From NCBI GenBank assembly GCA_900770665.1, contig CAAGKZ010000008.1, forward strand, positions 1 to 46,210: a stretch of DNA of 46,210 bases. The letters run 5' to 3'. Below the pieces are notes generated by a model. The model had not been told where the DNA came from. It saw nothing but the letters and a program-made list of their open reading frames with translations, and searched no databases. The position numbers were made by a program, and so were the translations under genes. This DNA is from Bacteroidaceae bacterium (GTDB taxonomy: Bacteria > Bacteroidota > Bacteroidia > Bacteroidales > Bacteroidaceae). This document shows, one piece after another, positions 8,853 through 15,942 of the stretch (positions are counted from its first letter, which is position 1; each line of letters begins with the position of its first letter).

Positions 8853-8883
8853 CAAAAGTAGTCAAAATATGCGATAATAACAA
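8853..8883 (-). promoter_or_regulatory. Promoter of the AraC regulator gene
   Basis: The minus strand carries TACTTTTG (complement of 8853-8860), a perfect TAnnTTTG box, with TTG (complement of 8881-8883) 20 bases upstream. It lies about 40 bases before the ATG. Confidence 0.6.
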
Positions 8884-8949
8884 TCGTTTTTGTACAAATA
8901 TGTAAATAAAGAACAAACTTTGTAATTTATATCACCGCAGGGTACTTTT

Positions 8950-10356
8950 TCAGATGTAGCTGTGCAGGCCGCCAAGCAGGTAATTCACGCCGAAGTAGGT
9001 GAACAGCACCGCTGCAAAAGCTACAATACAAAAGAGGTGGAACGCGACAGGTTTGGCCATGAAACGTAATGAACGTGTGTGGAATGCTGCTGAGCAGACA
9101 AGCAATGTTACCAATGCCCACACCTCTTTGGGATCCCATCCCCAGTAGCGTCCCCATGAGATATCGGCCCACACGGCACCAATGAAAATTCCTGTTGCCA
9201 ACAGCATGGTTGCTGGGTAGAGCAGTACGCGCCCAAGCAGAGCCTGTTGCGCTCTCCTGCCGGCATCCTTCGTGCACAAGGCTATTGTGGCATTTACTGC
9301 AGTACATGCAAGCAGGGCGTATGCAATGATTATTGTTGTCACATGTACGCCCAAAAGCGGTGTGCGCAGAATGGGTTGGACATCGTGTTCTCCTTCAAGT
9401 CCCGACAATGCTATTGCTGCAGAGATGCAGGCTGCAACAGCCAATGTCCTTTTGAGAGATTTAAATCTGTTGTTATTGCCAAGCGCAATGGCTATGGCTG
9501 CAATTACGGCTGCAAGCAGCATTAGAGCCTCTGCTCCGTTTGTTGCAGGAAACATGCCACGTCTGTACCAAAGCATACCTGTTGGAATAATGACACAAAG
9601 CAATGCGCCTGTTGTTCTTGCTGCAATATTTCTTGAGCTTGAGCGCTCCTTCCCCTCAATGCCGCTCTTTGCCTCTCTCCCGCCTCTCAGCAGTTGCAGT
9701 GTACTGCCGAATCCGCTTTTCCTGTCAAAAAAGAGCATCAGGAACGAGACGAATACCATAAGATAGCCCGAAAAACTTATCGGGCGGCCATATCTGTCAT
9801 ACGAGACCGTCATCGACAGGTTTCCGTCGGTCACTCCGTTTATGCAAAAGCGGTAATCCTTGAACTTCATAGGGTTGTTCAATGAAACAGTGTGAGCGGT
9901 CTGCTCCTTTCTGTCATCGGCAATGATGGTTGCAACGTAGTCGACTGGCGTTTCGCTGTCATGTCCGTATTCGGTTTCCAGAGCTGTCAGCTGCAGCCTG
10001 AACGGTAGTTTCTCCAAAGCACCGTCGCGCGTGGTGAACATGGATGCGGGAACTCCTTCGTTTGCAATGGCTATGCTTCCATGCTTTGATGTCAGGAAAG
10101 AGACCAATGCACCAAGCAATATCACCACGAACGATGCGTGCAACATGACAAGCGTGGCACGCCTTGATGTGTACAGAATGTACATGGTGCCTGTCGCTGC
10201 AAGCAGAGCCCACAGCGCGATGAACCATCCCGAATGGTATATGTTGCCGGTGGCGAATGATGAACCATGCAACCTTTCGAGCAATGTCGCGGCAATCAGC
10301 ACAAGCACAATTGCACCCATGCTGCCGAATGATACTATTTTTAAGAGGCTTTTCAT
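8950..10356 (-). CDS. Cytochrome c biogenesis protein, ResB-like/CcsA fusion
   Basis: A 468-residue membrane protein of the system II (Ccs) cytochrome c maturation pathway, which carries haem across the membrane and attaches it to apocytochromes. The N-terminal third (two to four membrane helices and a periplasmic segment of about 100 residues around LEKLPFRLQLTALETEYG) is a shortened ResB/CcsB-like part. The C-terminal half is CcsA-like, with several helices and the tryptophan-rich haem-handling motif WGRYWGWDPKEVWAL near residue 400; flanking histidines in LLGVHVTT and KPVAFHLF are likely haem ligands. It starts three bases after the mntP stop, so the two are co-transcribed. No cytochrome gene (for example nrfA) is in the window, which is unusual for this family in Bacteroidales. 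Confidence 0.85.
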   Translation of the reverse strand: MKSLLKIVSFGSMGAIVLVLIAATLLERLHGSSFATGNIYHSGWFIALWALLAATGTMYILYTSRRATLVMLHASFVVILLGALVSFLTSKHGSIAIANEGVPASMFTTRDGALEKLPFRLQLTALETEYGHDSETPVDYVATIIADDRKEQTAHTVSLNNPMKFKDYRFCINGVTDGNLSMTVSYDRYGRPISFSGYLMVFVSFLMLFFDRKSGFGSTLQLLRGGREAKSGIEGKERSSSRNIAARTTGALLCVIIPTGMLWYRRGMFPATNGAEALMLLAAVIAAIAIALGNNNRFKSLKRTLAVAACISAAIALSGLEGEHDVQPILRTPLLGVHVTTIIIAYALLACTAVNATIALCTKDAGRRAQQALLGRVLLYPATMLLATGIFIGAVWADISWGRYWGWDPKEVWALVTLLVCSAAFHTRSLRFMAKPVAFHLFCIVAFAAVLFTYFGVNYLLGGLHSYI

Positions 10357-10359
10357 GTG

Positions 10360-10935
10360 TCAGGCGGTAAGATGTTCGAACAGCACCCTGCAGCCAATAA
10401 GTACAAGTATTATTCCGCCCCACATCTCGGCCCGTAACTTCTTTGCAAAACCGTTGCCGCATTTAAGGCCAAGCGCCAGTCCCACAATTGTCAGTACAAA
10501 CGATACCAGGAATATTATTGCAAGCGGGTAGCAGAGTGATGCGGCTGTTACGTATCCCATGCATGAGAACGAGATGCCAACCGCAAGGGCATCGATGCTG
10601 GTGGCAATGGCAAGTGTAAAGATGACCTTGTAACGGCGCGGATTAAAGCGTTTCTCTTCCTCTTCCTTGAACGACTCTATAATCATTCTCGCACCCAAGA
10701 ATCCAAGGATGCCGAATGCAACCCAATGGTCCACGCTCTCAATGAGCGTGCGGCACAGGTCGGTACCCCACCATCCAAGGAAAGGATTCAACGCCTGAAA
10801 GAATCCGAAGAGGAAGGCCATAGTGAGCATTGGCTTCCAGTAAACCTTTTTAAAGAATATTCCGCTGGCAATGGCAACGGCAAAACAGTCCATGGCAAGA
10901 GCCAGTGCCATAAGCCAGACTTCAACGTGTGTCAT
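10360..10935 (-). CDS. mntP: Manganese efflux pump MntP
   Basis: A 191-residue inner membrane protein with six predicted helices built from two related halves, the usual size for MntP (formerly YebN, UPF0059). The paired motifs are MALALAMDCFAVAIASG near the start (Asp16) and TLAIATSIDALAVGISFS in the middle, whose aspartates are part of the family's metal pathway. It exports Mn(II) to limit manganese toxicity. It leads an operon with the ccsA-like gene and is divergent from tmRNA. No yybP-ykoY riboswitch-like structure can be seen in the short leader. Confidence 0.92.
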   Translation of the reverse strand: MTHVEVWLMALALAMDCFAVAIASGIFFKKVYWKPMLTMAFLFGFFQALNPFLGWWGTDLCRTLIESVDHWVAFGILGFLGARMIIESFKEEEEKRFNPRRYKVIFTLAIATSIDALAVGISFSCMGYVTAASLCYPLAIIFLVSFVLTIVGLALGLKCGNGFAKKLRAEMWGGIILVLIGCRVLFEHLTA

Positions 10936-10955
10936 ATAAATATATTATTTTTATG

Positions 10956-10963
10956 CAAAAATA
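10956..10963 (-). promoter_or_regulatory. mntP: Candidate -7 box for mntP
   Basis: The minus strand reads TATTTTTG 21 bases before the mntP ATG, matching TAnnTTTG. No strong -33 TTTG is seen. The leader would be very short, which argues against a riboswitch. Confidence 0.5.
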
Positions 10964-11012
10964 CATCATTTATTACATATCTGCCGTAAAAACCATAAAA
11001 AGAATTAAAGCT

Positions 11013-11044
11013 GTTGCAAAAACGAAAAAAAGCCCATAACTTTG
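11013..11044 (+). promoter_or_regulatory. ssrA: Promoter of ssrA (tmRNA)
   Basis: GTTG at 11013-11016 and TAACTTTG at 11037-11044 with a 20-base spacer form a good Bacteroidetes promoter, 15 bases before the tmRNA 5' end. Confidence 0.75.
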
Positions 11045-11059
11045 CAATCTCTTACAATC

Positions 11060-11454
11060 GGGGCTATCTGGATTTGACAGCGGGTAGAAAAGGTATGTAA
11101 GCACGCAGTGCATTGCCGGTTCGCACTATAATCTGAGCAGGCAAAAATTTATCTGGCAACAATAACTACGCTCTTGCTGCTTAATCGAAGTATAGTAGAT
11201 TAGCTTAATCCCTGCACCAGGTGCGGGGACGAGACATCACCCGGACGCTGTTGTTCCGAAGCAATCCGATATGGTGGTGCAGGCAAATCGGGACTAACCA
11301 TTGCAGGCCTCGATGCATTGGCGACACTTTAGAGGATAAGGCGCAGGTTGGCGGTCGCGGTCTTGCCTACGCTCGAAAACCCCACCGATGACTAAGCGTG
11401 TAGAAAGCATATGGTTTCCCTGTTTGGACGAGGGTTCGACTCCCTCTAGCTCCA
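11060..11454 (+). ncRNA. ssrA: tmRNA
   Basis: A transfer-messenger RNA that rescues stalled ribosomes. The 5' end GGGGCTATCTGGATTTGACA and the 3' end GAGGGTTCGACTCCCTCTAG plus CTCCA form the tRNA-Ala-like half: acceptor pairing GGGGCTA/TAGCTCC, a TTCGA T-loop, discriminator A, CCA not encoded. The reading frame begins with resume codon GCA at 11137 and encodes A-GKNLSGNNNYALAA, ending at TAA 11182-11184; the ALAA end is the usual protease-recognition tail and GKN...NNYALAA is the Bacteroidetes form. Several hairpins after the tag (for example around 11215-11290) fit the pseudoknots. Confidence 0.97.
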
Positions 11455-11460
11455 CAAAGT

Positions 11461-11493
11461 AAACAACATCGCCGATTGGCGATGTTGTTTTTC
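11461..11493. terminator. Terminator of tmRNA
   Basis: A perfect 13-bp stem (AAACAACATCGCC with its complement) with a GATT loop, followed by TTTCT on the plus strand. The A-run on its left side means it can also serve the minus-strand HD gene that ends at 11496. Confidence 0.85.
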
Positions 11494-11495
11494 TA

Positions 11496-12134
11496 TTAGT
11501 GCTGTTCCTCGTTGTATATCTGTTTCAGGCGCTCAATCAATAGCTGTTCATCCTCTATTAGCCTGCGGAATTGTTGCAGATTCTCTGCATTGTCCGACTC
11601 GGGAATCCACAGTTTCAGGTATCCGCCTTCGCCATATTTCTCCTTAATGTGGGCAACAGCACGTTCAATATGCCCTTCCTCTGAAAGCTCGGGATAATGC
11701 GAAAGTCCATACTGTATTGTACGCCTCATTATCGTGTCGGAGTCGATGATGCGGTCGGCCTCGGCAACAATCTTTCCATATATGGTACGTGGCGGGTTGC
11801 TGCTTGATGCGCGGTGGTCCTCAACGGCATCGGCCATAATCTCAATCTCATCGGCGGTGAACAGCGCTCTCAGCCGTTCGTCACTCCTTACAATTCGTGC
11901 CGATGCGGTGTGGTGCTGCTCGCGTCCTTCGACAAGACCGGTATCGTGGAATGCAGCTATCGTATATACCATGGCTGTGCTGACATTATAGTGCTGCGCC
12001 AATTTGAGACTTTGCGATATCACGGTGAGCGCGTGTGTGCGGTTGTGAGCCTTGTCAAAGGCATCGTAGCATGGCAGAATATCCGTTTCAATATACTCTG
12101 TAAGTTCTGCCGTGAGGTTGTGTATGCTTGTCAT
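11496..12134 (-). CDS. HD domain protein (putative phosphohydrolase)
   Basis: A 212-residue soluble protein with an HD-type metal site: H of KAHNRTHAL, then AAFHDTGL with the HD pair, a following HH in EQHHTASA, and D in VAEADRIIDSD. HD proteins hydrolyse phosphate esters of nucleotides; the substrate cannot be told from sequence. The ATG at 12134 (protein starting MTSIHNLTAE) is chosen over an ATG at 12161, because the extra nine codons lie inside a hairpin (12150-12182). It follows rny on the same strand with a 64-base gap and may be its operon partner. Confidence 0.82.
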   Translation of the reverse strand: MTSIHNLTAELTEYIETDILPCYDAFDKAHNRTHALTVISQSLKLAQHYNVSTAMVYTIAAFHDTGLVEGREQHHTASARIVRSDERLRALFTADEIEIMADAVEDHRASSSNPPRTIYGKIVAEADRIIDSDTIMRRTIQYGLSHYPELSEEGHIERAVAHIKEKYGEGGYLKLWIPESDNAENLQQFRRLIEDEQLLIERLKQIYNEEQH

Positions 12135-12149
12135 TCTGTTATAAATGAA

Positions 12150-12182
12150 ATCAGGGAGCATGCATTGTTGCTGCCCCCTGAT
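12150..12182 (-). other. Hairpin between rny and the HD gene
   Basis: An imperfect inverted repeat (ATCAGGGAGCA paired with TGCT...CCCTGAT). There is no T-run after it on the minus strand, so it is more likely an RNA-processing or attenuation structure than a full terminator. It helps place the HD gene start at 12134. Confidence 0.4.
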
Positions 12183-12198
12183 TGGTCGTTGATTATTC

Positions 12199-13740
12199 TT
12201 ATCGTGCGTAGTTCACTGCACGTGTCTCGCGGATTACGGTAATCTTCACCTGTCCGGGATATGTCATCTCGTCCTGGATCTTCTTTGCAATCTCGCCCGA
12301 GAGAAGCTCAGTCTGCTTGTCGTCAATCTTGTCGGCACCGACGATTACGCGGAGTTCGCGACCGGCCTGGATGGCGTAGGTCTTTGTTACGCCCGGGTAT
12401 GACATTGCAAGCTGCTCAAGGTCGTGCAGACGCTTGATGTATGCCTCTACAATCTCGCGGCGAGCACCGGGACGTGCGCCCGAGATGGCGTCGCACACCT
12501 GTACGATTGGGGCTATGAGGCTTGTCATCTCCACCTCGTCGTGGTGAGCACCGATAGCGTTGCATATGTCGGCCTTCTCCTTGTACTTCTCGGCAATCTT
12601 CATACCATACTCTGCGTGTGGCAATTCGGTCTCCTCATCGGGTACCTTACCTATGTCATGCAACAAGCCTGCGCGTTTTGCCTTCTTGGGGTTGAGACCA
12701 AGCTCGGCAGCCATTACGGCACAGAGGTTGGCTGTCTCGCGTGCGTGCTGCAACAGGTTCTGGCCGTATGATGAACGGTACTTCATCTTACCTATGATGC
12801 GAATGAGTTCGGGGTGCATGCCATGGATACCAAGGTCAATGGTGGTGCGCTTACCGGTTTCGATAATCTCCTCCTCAATCTGCTTCTTCACCTTGGCAAC
12901 AACCTCTTCAATGCGTGCAGGGTGTATGCGGCCGTCGGCAACAAGCTGGTGCAGTGCAAGGCGTGCAATCTCGCGGCGAACGGGGTCGAATGCGCTGAGC
13001 ACGATAGCCTCGGGGGTGTCGTCGACAACAATCTCGACACCTGTCGCAGCCTCAAGCGCGCGGATGTTGCGTCCCTCGCGGCCAATGATGCGTCCCTTCA
13101 TCTCGTCACTGTCAATGTGGAACACTGTGACGGAGTTCTCAATGGCTGTCTCTGTAGCGACGCGCTGTATTGTCTGGATGACAATCTTCTTTGCCTCCTT
13201 GTTGGCGGTCATCTTTGCATCGTCGATAATGTCGTTGATGTATGATGCAGCCTCGCTCTTCGCCTCCTCCTTGAGTGACTCGATGAGGCGCTCCTTTGCA
13301 TCCTCGGCCGAGAGACCGCTGATGGTCTCCAACTTCTCGCGCTCCTGAGCGTGCATCTTGTCAAGTTCCTCCTGCTTGCGCTCAAGTACGCCCTTCTGTG
13401 CCTCAAGATTATCCTTGAATGTGTCGAGCTCATTCTTGCGGCGCTGCAGGTCCTCGTTGCGTTGGTTGTACTGTATTTCGCGCTGCTTGAGCTGATGCTC
13501 GGCCTGCTGTATTTTGTTGTTGCGCTGCGAAATCTCCTTCTCAAGTTCTGCCTTCTTGTTCAGGAACTTCTCCTTCACCTCGAGCAGTTTGTTCTTCTTG
13601 ATTACCTCAGCCTCTTTGTGTGCATCGTCAATTATGCGCTGCTGCTTGGCCTTCAAGGCTGTCTTGTTTATCAAAAGTTGGACCAGAAAGCCTATTGCCA
13701 ATCCGACTGCCAGTCCGATGATTAATGTTGTAACATCCAT
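12199..13740 (-). CDS. rny: Ribonuclease Y
   Basis: A membrane-anchored endoribonuclease of 513 residues that starts mRNA decay. It has one N-terminal membrane helix (about 3-24, LIIGLAVGLAIGFLVQLL), a long coiled coil rich in Lys/Glu/Gln (about 30-200), a KH RNA-binding domain with GRIIGREGRNIRALE (about 215-230), and a metal-binding HD domain with LLHDIGKV and GAHHDEVE, followed by the C-terminal domain ending in MTYPGQVKITVIRETRAV. Length and domain order are standard. It lies downstream of zapA on the same strand, separated by 111 bases that hold a candidate 6S-like RNA. Confidence 0.96.
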   Translation of the reverse strand: MDVTTLIIGLAVGLAIGFLVQLLINKTALKAKQQRIIDDAHKEAEVIKKNKLLEVKEKFLNKKAELEKEISQRNNKIQQAEHQLKQREIQYNQRNEDLQRRKNELDTFKDNLEAQKGVLERKQEELDKMHAQEREKLETISGLSAEDAKERLIESLKEEAKSEAASYINDIIDDAKMTANKEAKKIVIQTIQRVATETAIENSVTVFHIDSDEMKGRIIGREGRNIRALEAATGVEIVVDDTPEAIVLSAFDPVRREIARLALHQLVADGRIHPARIEEVVAKVKKQIEEEIIETGKRTTIDLGIHGMHPELIRIIGKMKYRSSYGQNLLQHARETANLCAVMAAELGLNPKKAKRAGLLHDIGKVPDEETELPHAEYGMKIAEKYKEKADICNAIGAHHDEVEMTSLIAPIVQVCDAISGARPGARREIVEAYIKRLHDLEQLAMSYPGVTKTYAIQAGRELRVIVGADKIDDKQTELLSGEIAKKIQDEMTYPGQVKITVIRETRAVNYAR

Positions 13741-13759
13741 AATAGTTATAAATTTTTAA

Positions 13760-13845
13760 TATATAATAAAACGCACCGCCATATCCCCTTACCGGCGTGT
13801 TCCGGTACAGGTAAATATTGCAATGCGTGAAACTTCTAAAAAAAC
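13760..13845 (-). ncRNA. ssrS: Candidate 6S-like (6S-Flavo type) RNA
   Basis: The gap between zapA and rny holds a clear rod-like structure on the minus strand. An outer 13-base helix pairs 13815-13827 with 13772-13784 (two G-U pairs, one mismatch), then a small internal loop, then CCT/GGG pairs and an ACCGG/CCGGT helix closing a six-base loop at 13796-13801. A long, internally bulged rod of about 100 nt fits the short Bacteroidetes 6S RNAs, and I recall such RNAs being placed near zapA and rny, as 6S lies near zapA in E. coli. The exact ends are estimates. It could instead be a processing element in the zapA-rny mRNA. Confidence 0.5.
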
Positions 13846-13851
13846 TGTTTT

Positions 13852-14148
13852 TTATTCCTTGCCCTTCAATGTCTCATCTATCAGGCGTGTGAGCTCGTCA
13901 ATCTTGCGTCTCATCTCAATAGAGGCAATTCCATCGGAACCGCTTACAGCGTAAAAGGCGATGTCTAATGCAACCATAGTCATCACTTTCACTCCTTCCT
14001 CTTCCGAGAAGGAACTCTTGTATCTTGACAACGTGCTGTTGACAAGTTTGGCAGCCTGCCTGTACGAAGGCTCTTCGCTTGCCTTTACTGTCAACGGGTA
14101 TGATGTACCGTCTATTATAAGGTTTATTCCCAGTTCTCTATCTTCCAT
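13852..14148 (-). CDS. zapA: Cell division protein ZapA
   Basis: A 98-residue protein of normal ZapA length that bundles FtsZ filaments at the division site. The N-terminal part INLIIDGTSYPLTVKASEEP, with the following YRQAAKLVNSTLSRYK, is the ZapA globular domain; the rest (MTMVALDIAFYAV onward to the Lys/Glu-rich end) is the helical coiled-coil dimer region. It starts seven bases after the stop of an upstream coiled-coil gene and precedes the 6S-like RNA and rny. Confidence 0.88.
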   Translation of the reverse strand: MEDRELGINLIIDGTSYPLTVKASEEPSYRQAAKLVNSTLSRYKSSFSEEEGVKVMTMVALDIAFYAVSGSDGIASIEMRRKIDELTRLIDETLKGKE

Positions 14149-14155
14149 ATGCAGT

Positions 14156-14458
14156 TTATTCCGGCTGTTTCTTTAGCGACTCAATGCATCGGTCGATTTC
14201 ACGCACTAGCTTCGATATCCTCTCCTTAGCTCCCTCTATTCCGTTTTCGCTGAGGCTGATTATCTTGGCTTGCTTCAGGTTGTTGTAACTGCTCTCGAGT
14301 GCAGCACAGTGCTTTTGAAGTTCCACGAGGGTATTCTCCTTCTCCTCAATTGCACACGACAGCTCACGGTTGCGCTCCTTCAACTGCTTGTACTCATATA
14401 CAAGGCGGTGGAGTTTCTCCTCAAAAGCGGTCATAACTGTTCTGTCTTCCCCAATCAT
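14156..14458 (-). CDS. Small coiled-coil protein upstream of zapA
   Basis: A 100-residue protein that is almost entirely heptad-like helix (EEKLHRLVYEYKQLKERNRE and LVELQKHCAALESSYNNLKQ). It has no signal peptide or catalytic motif. Its size, coiled-coil make-up and position seven bases before zapA suggest a division-related partner, similar in style to ZapB, but sequence identity to ZapB is not claimed. The start may be the ATG at 14458 or an in-frame ATG eight codons later (14434). Confidence 0.75.
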   Translation of the reverse strand: MIGEDRTVMTAFEEKLHRLVYEYKQLKERNRELSCAIEEKENTLVELQKHCAALESSYNNLKQAKIISLSENGIEGAKERISKLVREIDRCIESLKKQPE

Positions 14459-14507
14459 AGTGCAACAAACTTTTCACAAACAGAAACTCCTGTTTTGTGA
14501 TTTTCCG

Positions 14508-14515
14508 CAAATTTA
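14508..14515 (-). promoter_or_regulatory. Candidate -7 box for the zapA-rny group
   Basis: The minus strand reads TAAATTTG 50 bases before the coiled-coil gene. It matches TAnnTTTG; no good -33 TTTG is present. Confidence 0.5.
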
Positions 14516-14599
14516 GAAGATTTTTGCGAAATGAAAAAGATTTGGTGCCTTTTTTGTCGGTGAATATGTTTTTTTCTATTTCCGTTCACAGTTTTGCAC

Positions 14600-15442
14600 T
14601 CATTTGTTTTGTAGGAATATCTCAAACTCCTCTTTCCAAGTGTCGGTCAGACCCACACACCACGCCGTGAACTCGTCAATCTTAAGGTTGTCGAGTTCAT
14701 AGTCGAACCTGTACATCACGTCGTCGCCATAACGTTTCTTTGCCTCCTGCTCAACAATCTGTGGCTTTTTGAAAGTTTCGTACAAATCTTCGGCACCAAA
14801 GCAGTGGAGCATCTCATGTGCCATGCCAAAGGCTATTTGCGGCGTGCCATCCTCGTAAGCCTCGTAGATTATACAACTCTCGGTAAAATAGTCCGCGTTA
14901 TATTCAGGAGTGTAGGGTACGGCATATGAACGTCCCCGTCCCTGTGCAAAGACTATGACCAGGCAATTGTCGCACTGCTCGTTCTTCCTGAACCACTCAT
15001 AGAACTGCCCAATGCTCTTGTATCCTGCAGCCACGAGAACCCTGTGCGCGACACGGCAATCCTCGTTGCCGGTACCATGTCCCGGAGCAACATGCACGTT
15101 GATGGTCTTCTCGAGACCGTATGTCCCATGTTTGAAACTCACGCTCTTGCCATAGCGTGCAGCCTCTTTCCTCATCCATTTTTCGGCCTTGTACAGCTCG
15201 TTGAGCAACTTCTCCTTCCCGGCTCTGCTCCAATGCCCGTCACCGGCAAAGACCGCAAGCACATATATGCTCCCCGACAGGCGTTTTGCCGAACCGGCGT
15301 TGTACTCCTTGTGCCTTGCATGGTGTGATGGTGTAATATTGCGCTCTTTTGGCTGCGGTGTTATAGTCTTTGTGCTCGTAGAGCAGCTCCCTTTTATCGA
15401 CTTTCCACTAAAAAGTCCTTTTAACCAATTGAATATTGACAT
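14600..15442 (-). CDS. Putative zincin metalloprotease, unknown family
   Basis: A 280-residue protein not recognised as a named family. Residues 209-219 read HEMLHCFGAED, which fits HExxHxxGxxD, the metal site of metzincin-like zinc proteases (two His, Glu as base, third ligand Asp). An upstream beta strand LVIVFAQGRGRSYAVPY and a preceding AFGMA are laid out as in such folds. The N-terminus (1-55) is basic and low in complexity with no clear signal peptide, so the protein may be cytosolic or delivered otherwise. It is the last gene of a minus-strand group after the channel-like gene and the 107-151 residue protein (39-base gap). Function and substrate are unknown; the protease call rests on the motif alone. 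Confidence 0.6.
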   Translation of the reverse strand: MSIFNWLKGLFSGKSIKGSCSTSTKTITPQPKERNITPSHHARHKEYNAGSAKRLSGSIYVLAVFAGDGHWSRAGKEKLLNELYKAEKWMRKEAARYGKSVSFKHGTYGLEKTINVHVAPGHGTGNEDCRVAHRVLVAAGYKSIGQFYEWFRKNEQCDNCLVIVFAQGRGRSYAVPYTPEYNADYFTESCIIYEAYEDGTPQIAFGMAHEMLHCFGAEDLYETFKKPQIVEQEAKKRYGDDVMYRFDYELDNLKIDEFTAWCVGLTDTWKEEFEIFLQNK

Positions 15443-15481
15443 GTGTGTTTGTGTCTATGTGTTCGGTTGTCTTCTGAATCC

Positions 15482-15802
15482 TCATGGAAGCTCAGGCTTT
15501 AGCTTGAAATCCTTCTTTCTCATTTCCTCAAAGAGAGTCTTGTCAAAGTGTGGATTACAACACATCCCATTCATGGAACTTCTAACCTCTATCTCGTATA
15601 GATCCTGAAGTCTTTCATTCAATGAATCAATGCAATAGGGGATAATGGCAACATCTTTTCTCAACACAAACATTTTCTGATGTAAGTTTTCAAACTCTCC
15701 GTTTGTAACAAATACACAATCCGCCCCTCCAATTCCAAAAGATAAACTCTCATCGCGTTGCAAACGACTGTTGTCACATAAAAATATGCATTCGCGTACC
15801 AT
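15482..15802 (-). CDS. Hypothetical protein with uncertain start
   Basis: From the only ATG (15802) the protein is 106 residues, starting MVRECIFLCDN. The frame stays open 44 codons further upstream to a TAG at 15935-15937, and that part reads like real protein (IFLINNLNDDDYERLKNEIH...), so the true product is probably about 150 residues. No ATG, GTG or TTG occurs in the extension; an ATA at 15931 right after AGG is the likeliest original start, possibly mutated from ATG. A single frameshift cannot fuse it to the upstream channel gene, because the TAG lies between them in this frame. I do not recognise the family. It sits between the channel-like and zincin genes in an apparent operon. Confidence 0.55.
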   Translation of the reverse strand: MVRECIFLCDNSRLQRDESLSFGIGGADCVFVTNGEFENLHQKMFVLRKDVAIIPYCIDSLNERLQDLYEIEVRSSMNGMCCNPHFDKTLFEEMRKKDFKLKPELP

Positions 15803-15942
15803 AAGTTCGGAAGGTACCCCATAATTGTTCTTTTGGCCACGGTTGTTGATACGTAGAAGTGTACCAGTCTTGTGTATTTCGTTTTTCAGCCTTTCATAAT
15901 CATCGTCGTTAAGATTGTTGATAAGGAATATCCTCTATTTCT

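Noticed and set aside
10936..11059. yybP-ykoY manganese riboswitch upstream of mntP
   Set aside because: The mntP -7 box is about 20 bases before the ATG, leaving no room for the aptamer.
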